Source of the DNA: Paraconexibacter sp040581415
GTDB taxonomy: Bacteria > Actinomycetota > Thermoleophilia > Solirubrobacterales > Solirubrobacteraceae
Direction of reading: 5' to 3'
Length of the DNA: 64,000 bases
Assembly (NCBI RefSeq): GCF_040581415.1
Contig: NZ_CP114014.1
Location: 434,001 to 498,000 of the forward strand
Position numbers and translations under genes: made by a program. This document shows, piece by piece, positions 58,314 to 64,000 of this stretch. The notes under the pieces are model-generated. The model saw only the letters and a list, made by a program, of their open reading frames with translations. It searched no databases and was not told the DNA's origin. Every line of letters starts with the position of its first letter. Within the stretch, counting starts at the first letter, position 1.

Positions 58314-59792
58314 ATGGCCGCGCGAGACGTCTTCGATGGCTACATCCGCGTGTCGCGCGTCGGCGACCGTGTCGAGCGGCTGCGGTCGCCTGAATTCCAG
58401 GAGCGCGAGATCCGCCGCGAGGCCAAGCAACGCGGGCTGCGGGTCGGCCGCGTGATCAGCGACCTGGACCAGTCCGGCGGGCGGGACGACCGGCCGGGGC
58501 TGCTGGAGGCGATGGAGCGGATCGAGAGCGGCGAGAGCGCAGGGATCATCGTCGCGAAGCTCGATCGTTTCTCTCGGAACCTCACGCAGGCGACCGCGCT
58601 CGCGAAGCGGATCATGGACGCGGGCGGCCGCATCTATTCGTACGCGGAGCCGGCGGACTGGACGAGCAGTGACGGGGAGCTCCAGATCCACCTGGCGCTG
58701 GCGATCGCGCAGCATCAGCGCCGGCGGGCGAACGAGTACTTCGAGACGGCGAAGCAGTCCGCGGTCGAGCGCGGCGTCGCCGTGAATCCGCGGATCGCGC
58801 CCGGGTACCGCCGCGATGAGGCGACACGTCGGCTGGTGGTCGACCGGAAGGCGGCGTCGGTCATCCAGGAGGTCTTCGAGCGGCGGACGATGGGCGCCGG
58901 TCCCGCCACGCTCGCCGACCTCCTCGAGGCCGGCGGTGTGACGACGTCGATGGGGTCCGAGACGTGGAGCAAGGCCGCGGTCTACGCGCTGCTCAAGAAC
59001 CGGATCTACCTCGGCGAGCTGAAGTACGCCGAGCACGTCAACGTCGAGTCGCACGAAGCGATCGTCGACCGAGCGACGTGGGAGGCCGCCCAGCGGCAAG
59101 TGGCGAAGCTTCCCAAGAGCGCGGCACGCTGGCCGTTCGCCCTGACTGGGCTCGCTCGCTGCTGGGCGTGCCGCTACGCCCTGCAGGGAACGACCTCCAG
59201 CCACGGCAAGCGGATCTACCGCTGCACCGTGCGACACGCCGGAGGTCGCTGTCCGGATCCCTGCCGCATCGCGGCCGACGAGTTCGAGCTCGTCGTGAGT
59301 GACGCGTTCCGGCGCCGGATCCTCAAGTGGCCCGCGATGCAGCAGGTCGTCGACACCGGGGCGCTCGACGCAGCGCGGGCCGCGGTCCTCGAGGCCGAAC
59401 GCGAACTCGCCGGCTACCGGGACGACACCGAGCTGCGCGACGTCATCGGGCGCGACGCGTGGCTCGACGGCCTTCGGGCGCGGCGTGCGGTTCTCGACCA
59501 GGGGGAGGACGAGCTGGCACGGGTTCGGCTGGCGACGCCGACGCCTCAACCGGACCTTCGGTTCCTAGTCGATGAGCTGCCGAACATGACGTTGGTCGAG
59601 CAGCGGGAGGCGATGGGCCAGCTCATCGACGTCGTCGCTTTACGCAGCGCCGCGTCGGCGAAGTTGCCGGTCGATCGCGTCGTCGTCTTCTGGGCGGGGG
59701 AGGGGCCGAGCGATCTCCCGCGGCGAGGCTTCCGTGAAAAGCCGGAGCTGCGCCCCTTCGAGCTGCCGCCAGGAGTTCCCGTACGTGCGTGA
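58314..59792 (+). CDS. Large serine recombinase (integrase)
   Basis: This 492-residue protein has a catalytic resolvase domain (about 5-155) with nucleophile Ser14 in YIRVSR, 'GRDDRPGLLEAMERIESG' and 'IIVAKLDRFSRNL'. A recombinase domain (about 170-270, 'GYRRDEATRRLVVDRKAASVIQEVFERR') is followed by a zinc ribbon with Cys283, Cys286, Cys313 and Cys317 (CWAC, CPDPC; Cys304 is near). A coiled-coil region (about 345-400) comes next. This is the layout of phage and ICE integrases that join attP and attB. Its place at the element edge makes it the enzyme that inserted the element in nucS. Confidence 0.95.
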   Translation: MAARDVFDGYIRVSRVGDRVERLRSPEFQEREIRREAKQRGLRVGRVISDLDQSGGRDDRPGLLEAMERIESGESAGIIVAKLDRFSRNLTQATALAKRIMDAGGRIYSYAEPADWTSSDGELQIHLALAIAQHQRRRANEYFETAKQSAVERGVAVNPRIAPGYRRDEATRRLVVDRKAASVIQEVFERRTMGAGPATLADLLEAGGVTTSMGSETWSKAAVYALLKNRIYLGELKYAEHVNVESHEAIVDRATWEAAQRQVAKLPKSAARWPFALTGLARCWACRYALQGTTSSHGKRIYRCTVRHAGGRCPDPCRIAADEFELVVSDAFRRRILKWPAMQQVVDTGALDAARAAVLEAERELAGYRDDTELRDVIGRDAWLDGLRARRAVLDQGEDELARVRLATPTPQPDLRFLVDELPNMTLVEQREAMGQLIDVVALRSAASAKLPVDRVVVFWAGEGPSDLPRRGFREKPELRPFELPPGVPVRA

Positions 59793-60060
59793 CAACCAGC
59801 GGGCGTACCACTCCTCGAGGCGGCGCTGACCATCAGGGCTCGGGTCGCCGATTTCCATCGTCAGTCGCAGAGTCCGGGGTTGGAGGCGCGTGTCCGATCT
59901 GACTCCATGCCCGGTACGCGACACCAGCAAGGCAGCGTGCGCACTCCGGTGGGCGGATCGGTCCGGAACGCTGGCGTCGCGTACGAAGTCATGCTTAGTA
60001 AGCGGGTCGACGGGCCGCGGGTGCGCAGTTCGTTGATCGTGTCCGTAAGGGACAGTGAGA

Positions 60061-60654
60061 TCACCAGCCGTCCGGCCGCTGATGCGCGTCGATCGGGTGA
60101 GTCAGTTGGCGGCGGTGCGTTTCGTGGTAGGCGGCGTAGTCGCGGAGGGCGGTGATCCACTGCAGTTCGAGTCTGGGGTCGTTGCCGGCGTGCTCGTCGA
60201 TCTGCTGTCGCCAGACGGTGAGGGCGAGGACGCCGTCGCGGGTGAGCCGGTCGGTTGTCCACTCGTAGGAGACGATGTCGTGCAGCACGGGGTAGCTGGC
60301 CATGAGCCGTTTGACCGCGAGCCACATGGTCCGGCGCCATTCCGGGTCGTGGTGTTGCTCGAGCCAGGTGGCGCGTTCTAGTGCGGGTTGGGATCCGTCG
60401 CCACTTGATGGAGATGTCCCGCCTCGCGCCCCGGTGGACGACTCGGCGGCGAGGCGTTCGTTAACGAACGCGTCGCGGTCGTCGACGTCCCGGGTGTCGG
60501 GGCGTTTTCCGGTAAACGGTTGTGGGGCGATGTCGGTGGCGGCGGTGACGATGGCTGCGGCGATGGTGGAGGGGCGGCTTTGGTGGGCGGCGGCGGTGGC
60601 GGTGAGGGATTGGTAGACGTGGTCGGGGACGATGATTTGGATGCGGTGGCTCAT
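60061..60654 (-). CDS. Ribbon-helix-helix-like accessory protein, relaxase operon
   Basis: This is a 197-residue protein. Residues 1-45 (RIQIIVPDHVYQSLTATAAAHQSRPSTIAAAIVTAA) look like a ribbon-helix-helix DNA-binding domain, as in oriT-binding accessory proteins. The rest is helical with 'WLEQHHDPEWRRTMWLAVKRLMASYPVLHDIVSYEW' and has no family I recognise. ATG 60654 overlaps the relaxase stop by 4 nt (ATGA), so the two are coupled. A role in oriT binding or regulation of the relaxase is inferred. Confidence 0.65.
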   Translation of the reverse strand: MSHRIQIIVPDHVYQSLTATAAAHQSRPSTIAAAIVTAATDIAPQPFTGKRPDTRDVDDRDAFVNERLAAESSTGARGGTSPSSGDGSQPALERATWLEQHHDPEWRRTMWLAVKRLMASYPVLHDIVSYEWTTDRLTRDGVLALTVWRQQIDEHAGNDPRLELQWITALRDYAAYHETHRRQLTHPIDAHQRPDGW

Positions 60655-63335
60655 ATCTCGGGTGACAGGTCGGGGGTCGGGGCAGGGGCGGGCGGTGTGA
60701 TGCGGAGGTCGGGCAGCTCGCGGGTGAGGTGCTCGGCGCCGGCGCTGAGGTCGATGGCGCGGTCGGCCGCGGTGTGCTCCACGGTGCGGTCTGTCGCTGT
60801 GGTGTGGTCGAGGCTTGGGGTCTTGCGTTCGCTTTTGGTCATGCGGTCGGCGAGGCGCTGGACGCGGTCGATGTCGGTTCCGGTCTCGCCGAGTTCGTCG
60901 CGGGGGATGTGCCAGTCGATGCCTTGGCGGGCGCGGGAGGCTTGGACGTAGGCGGATTCGCGGCTGGTTTGCCAGCCGCCTGTGACGGCGATGGCGCGGT
61001 CGACGGTGGCGCCTTGCTGGCGGACGACGTGTTGGGCGTAGCCGAGCCGGCGTCCGTCGAGCTGCTCGGGTCCGGTGATGGCGACGCGGCGCTCAGAGCC
61101 GACGAGCTCGACCTCGACCGTGTGCTTGCCGGGGTCGGCGTGTGTGACGATCCCGCGGCTGCCGTTCTCGATCCGGGCTTGGCCGGGGACGGTCTGGATC
61201 TGACGCCAGGTGACCAGGTCACCAGTGCGCAGTCCGTAGTGCGGGCCTTCGTCGGTTGCGGGAAGCGCGACCGTGGGTCCGGTGAGTTCGCCGCGCTCGG
61301 CGCGGAGGTGCTGGACGCGGGCGTTGAGGCGGTCGATCTCTTTGGTCGAGCCATCGCTCATCAGTGCGACCTGCGCCACTTCGTGGTCCTGGGTGAGCTT
61401 GGCGTAGCGCGCGGCAGCGGCTTCGAGGGCCTGGTCGCGCGTCGGCTCCAGGTGCAGCTGTCCGCGGGCGAGGTAATGCGCAAGCGCGCGTTCCGGTTTG
61501 CCCTGCCGCAGCGCTCGCCAGGCTTTCCGCTCGTCCGGGTCGTCGGTGCGGCGGACGTGCTCGAGGCTGGCTTTGGGGGCGTGGTGGGTGAGGCGGTCGA
61601 ACATGCCGCCCGGTCCGATCGCCGGGAGCTGTTTGCCGTCGCCGACGGCGATGAGCTTCGCCCCGGTGTCGTGGGCGACCTTGATGAGCTCGGCGAGGGT
61701 GGGGGTGTCGACCATCCCGGCCTCGTCGACGATCAGGGTGGTCTGGTGGTCGATGCGGTCGCCGGTCCGGTCGTGCTGGGCGAGCAGCGAGGCGATGGTG
61801 GTGGTGCGGCCGGCGAGGGCGGGGGAGTCCTGCCCGAGGCGCTGTGCGGTTGCGCCGGCGAGCGCGACGCCGATGACGGTGCGGCCGCTCATCCGCTCAA
61901 CGCGGGCGGCGGCGTCGATGACCACACCTTTGCCGGTGCCAGCCTGGCCTTCCAGGGCGGCGATCCGCTCGGGCCCGGTCAGCGCCCGAAGGGCCCGGTC
62001 CTGCTCGGCGGAGAGCGGGGCGCCGATCCGTTCGCTCGCCTGATCGATCGCCGCCCCGATGAACCGCTCGCTCACCATCGGACGGGAGTGGTCCGGGTGG
62101 GCCATGTCGGCGGCGCGGTCGACGATCGCGTGCTCGAGCTCCCGCAGGCCGCGGGTGGTGAACTGCCGGTTCTCCAGCGCGATCAGCCGGCCGACGTCCA
62201 CGAGCTGGTCGACGCGCCGTAGGGCGGTGTCGGGGTCCAGGGTTCCGGCGGCCTGCTCGAGCGCGGTCGCGCGCAGCTCTCGGGCGGGGAACGTCGCCCG
62301 CTCGTGCGTGAGCGCGCGCTCGACGCGTTCTCCCCAGCTGATGTCGATGTCGTGAAACCCGCGGGCTTTCGTGCGGGAGCGGATTGGCTGCTGGTCGTGC
62401 TCACGCGCGGTCTGCTTCCAGGCGTCGGTCAGCTCGCGGCTGGTCTGCGGCGCCTTCGCCTGCCGCGACGTGATCTTGATCAGCTGCAGCTCGTTCTCCC
62501 CGGGCCGGCGGCCCTCGCGCGCCTCGAACTCGCGGGCGGCGCGCTCGATCTCGCGGGAGCGGCCGCTGAACGCCTGAAGTACCTCGGGGCGAGCGTGAGA
62601 GAGCTCGAAGTAGCGGCCGTGCTTCCCCGTCCCTGGCTCAACGGCGTATCCCGCCTGCGAGAGGCCTTGGGCGAGAGCGGCGCGGTAGTAGGCGCCGCCC
62701 TCCCTGGCGGCCCGGTACATCGCGCGGTCCCGGACCGCGGCGATGCGGCCGTCCTGCTTGACGACGCTCATCACGACCAGGTGGGAGTGCAGCTGCGGGT
62801 CGGGCACCCTGCCCTTCAGGCCGCGGGCGGTCGAGTGCCGAAACTCGGCGGCGTGTAGATCGCGAGCGACGGTCGGCGCGTTGCGGTCATCGACGCGCTC
62901 GGTCGTCAGCGGCACCGAATCGCGCAGGAACGCGAACGTCCGCGTCACCGCCTGCTGATGAATCGCCTCAAGCTCCGCTCGCTGCTCCGGGCCCGCGAGC
63001 GCCCACGCCACGCTCACCGACTTCGGCGCCGACAACGTCACATCAACGCCGGCGTTGCGGGTACCGGTCGGGCCCGCTGGCCGCACGTGCTCCTCAGTGC
63101 CGGGTCGGCGGCCCTGCATCAGCGCGACGAGCTCCTCCCGACCGACCCGCGCACCCGGATCGATCCCGAGCGCCCGGAGCGTCTCGGGCCGGCTCAGCCA
63201 ACGCCCGGGTGACTCGACCGGCTCCCCGTCATGGCCGAGGTAGTAGTCCCCGCGCTCCGGCGCGACGGTCTTCGCGTCCAGGTACTCCGCGTACCCGTCG
63301 GCGCCTTGGCTGCCGATCGACTTCACCGTCATCAT
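60651..63335 (-). CDS. MobF family conjugative relaxase-helicase (TrwC/TraA type)
   Basis: This is an 894-residue protein. The N-terminal relaxase (about 1-310) starts MMTVKSIGSQGADGYAEYL with Tyr residues near 15-18. It carries 'GVDVTLSAPKSVSVAWAL' and the metal His triad in 'AEFRHSTARGLKGRVPDPQLHSHLVVMSVV'. The C-terminal RecD-like helicase (about 450-860) has Walker A EGQAGTGKG and Walker B LIVDEAGM. It nicks oriT and unwinds the strand for transfer. A possible 17-codon frame (63335-63389 region, minus) ends in a TGA overlapping the relaxase ATG. No mating-pair gene is visible in the window. Confidence 0.93.
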   Translation of the reverse strand: MMTVKSIGSQGADGYAEYLDAKTVAPERGDYYLGHDGEPVESPGRWLSRPETLRALGIDPGARVGREELVALMQGRRPGTEEHVRPAGPTGTRNAGVDVTLSAPKSVSVAWALAGPEQRAELEAIHQQAVTRTFAFLRDSVPLTTERVDDRNAPTVARDLHAAEFRHSTARGLKGRVPDPQLHSHLVVMSVVKQDGRIAAVRDRAMYRAAREGGAYYRAALAQGLSQAGYAVEPGTGKHGRYFELSHARPEVLQAFSGRSREIERAAREFEAREGRRPGENELQLIKITSRQAKAPQTSRELTDAWKQTAREHDQQPIRSRTKARGFHDIDISWGERVERALTHERATFPARELRATALEQAAGTLDPDTALRRVDQLVDVGRLIALENRQFTTRGLRELEHAIVDRAADMAHPDHSRPMVSERFIGAAIDQASERIGAPLSAEQDRALRALTGPERIAALEGQAGTGKGVVIDAAARVERMSGRTVIGVALAGATAQRLGQDSPALAGRTTTIASLLAQHDRTGDRIDHQTTLIVDEAGMVDTPTLAELIKVAHDTGAKLIAVGDGKQLPAIGPGGMFDRLTHHAPKASLEHVRRTDDPDERKAWRALRQGKPERALAHYLARGQLHLEPTRDQALEAAAARYAKLTQDHEVAQVALMSDGSTKEIDRLNARVQHLRAERGELTGPTVALPATDEGPHYGLRTGDLVTWRQIQTVPGQARIENGSRGIVTHADPGKHTVEVELVGSERRVAITGPEQLDGRRLGYAQHVVRQQGATVDRAIAVTGGWQTSRESAYVQASRARQGIDWHIPRDELGETGTDIDRVQRLADRMTKSERKTPSLDHTTATDRTVEHTAADRAIDLSAGAEHLTRELPDLRITPPAPAPTPDLSPEI

Positions 63336-64000
63336 CGCCGCGCACCGGCCGCGCTGACGACGTCCTTCTGCTGGGAGATTGACATGCCTCTATAGCGACG
63401 GCAGCGCCCCGAAATGCGCAGACAGCTTTCGCGCCGACGCTCACGGGCGGCCTCGCGCGCGCTGATGCACCGGGCGCAGTACGACGGAGTGTCTTGCGCT
63501 GTGTCCCGCTGTAGCCGGCACCTCGTGCATCTGGTCTGTTTTGGATTTTGCTGTGTCAGTTACGACGGTCTGACCTGAACGCAGGACCCCGGCGGGTCGA
63601 CTGGTGGCCTTGGGTGCTGTGGGGCCAGCTGCGTCGTCGGGTCCGATGGCCAGGTGCCTCTCGTGCCAGGGCGAGGGGCGTGCTTCCGCTGTGAGGACGA
63701 CGCTCGGCCTGCAACGGAGGTGCTGTGGCGAGCGTCGGGTCGGACGTCCTGCAGCGACGGCTCGTCGGTGGCCGATAGGCGGGCAAAGCCGAGGAACGAG
63801 GCGACGATTTAGACGCCAAACTTCCGCCGCGCGTCGATCCGCCCGCCGCCCCGCCGTCAATGCCCCCACGCTCCGCCGCTCCGCGGCGCTTGCGGCAGCC
63901 CACCGGCCCGTGGAGCGAGCCGACCGAGGCTCCCACCCCCGGCCAGAGTAGGCCGTGCCGCGGATCGAGCTCCGCTCGCGCGGAGCACGTGAACCAGAGC
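63336..64000. other. Gene-free segment upstream of relaxase, possible oriT region
   Basis: No convincing coding frame is present. GCTGTGTC occurs at 63498-63505 and 63550-63557, and ACGACGG at 63481-63487 and 63562-63568, in mirrored order around an AT-richer core (63532-63549). Being just upstream of the relaxase and repeat-containing, this is the likeliest place for oriT, but no nick site is recognised. Confidence 0.4.

Larger units (their letters stand above)
58272..64000. mobile_element. Integrative mobilizable element inserted in nucS (left part)
   Basis: The left boundary is set where nucS homology stops. The visible cargo is a large serine recombinase next to the boundary, then on the minus strand a ribbon-helix-helix-like protein and a MobF relaxase-helicase. 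Right end, oriT and any transfer genes are not seen, so the total size is unknown. A recombinase beside its own attachment site and a relaxase fit an integrative mobilizable or conjugative element. Confidence 0.8.

Noticed and set aside
59640..59930. Minus-strand frame across the recombinase 3' end
   Set aside because: Antisense to the recombinase for half its length and without domain features; the 268 nt after the recombinase hold no clear gene.
63441..63951. Open frames on both strands after the relaxase
   Set aside because: No motif, no ribosome site, composition typical of random GC-rich frames.

Overview
The window looks like chromosome of a very GC-rich actinobacterium, most likely class Thermoleophilia (Solirubrobacterales, e.g. 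Patulibacter/Conexibacter-like). The evidence is near-exclusive G/C third codon positions, many secreted proteins with basic Ig-like C-termini ending in 'KVRVAR'-type strands, Cys-bearing 'FTCRTDG...CAVDAAGN' modules, NucS-type mismatch-repair sequences, and many start codons preceded at 6-10 nt by a TANNNT -10 box (leaderless mRNAs). The taxonomic call is an inference. No rRNA, tRNA or CRISPR array was found.

Layout. 1-5.4 kb: end of a TetR regulator, then a tightly packed plus-strand operon of exported proteins (beta-helix, cupredoxin, two-domain multicopper oxidase, second cupredoxin, NHL propeller). 5.4-7.3 kb: DUF3817-like membrane protein and a Tat-exported flavin amine oxidase. 7.3-8.0 kb: gene-free repeat region. 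8.0-15.6 kb: copper cluster with a minus-strand operon (two unknown secreted proteins, CopC, DUF427, joined by 4-nt overlaps), two small membrane paralogues, and a plus-strand operon (His-rich secreted protein, CopC-CopD fusion, YcnI). 15.8-17.0 kb: DsbA-like/VKOR oxidative folding pair. 17.0-20.4 kb: RHH-PIN toxin-antitoxin pair directly ahead of aconitase. 20.5-26.7 kb: housekeeping and unknown genes (SnoaL-like, M42 peptidase, membrane proteins, SGNH hydrolase, HAD, DsbA-like). 26.8-34.2 kb: FAD oxidoreductase/DUF1365/cyclopropane synthase operon, P450, alpha/beta hydrolase, two-gene ABC exporter. 34.3-42.2 kb: CAP/IPT secreted protein, LysR/EamA divergent pair, SRPBCC, VOC/TetR divergent pair, second copy of the repeat region, VOC/AraC. 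42.3-57.1 kb: ettA, CPBP protease, J-domain/TPR protein, glycoside hydrolase, PlsC, a 971-residue secreted protein, and a 1400-residue PAS/GAF/GGDEF/EAL protein. 57.1-58.0 kb: AbrB/PIN/DUF3024 operon.

From about 58.27 kb to the window end lies an integrative mobile element: a large serine recombinase, a ribbon-helix-helix-type accessory protein and a MobF (TrwC/TraA) relaxase-helicase. Its left end sits inside a nucS gene after codon 48, so the host's mismatch-repair endonuclease is cut off and the recombinase promoter begins at the junction. A second, degenerate nucS 5' fragment lies 5.4 kb upstream. The best candidates for something undescribed are (a) the element-in-nucS arrangement, a possible mutator switch like the mutL islands of Streptococcus, (b) the composite repeat with covarying hairpins present twice in inverted orientation, and (c) the beta-helix/cupredoxin/multicopper oxidase/NHL operon.
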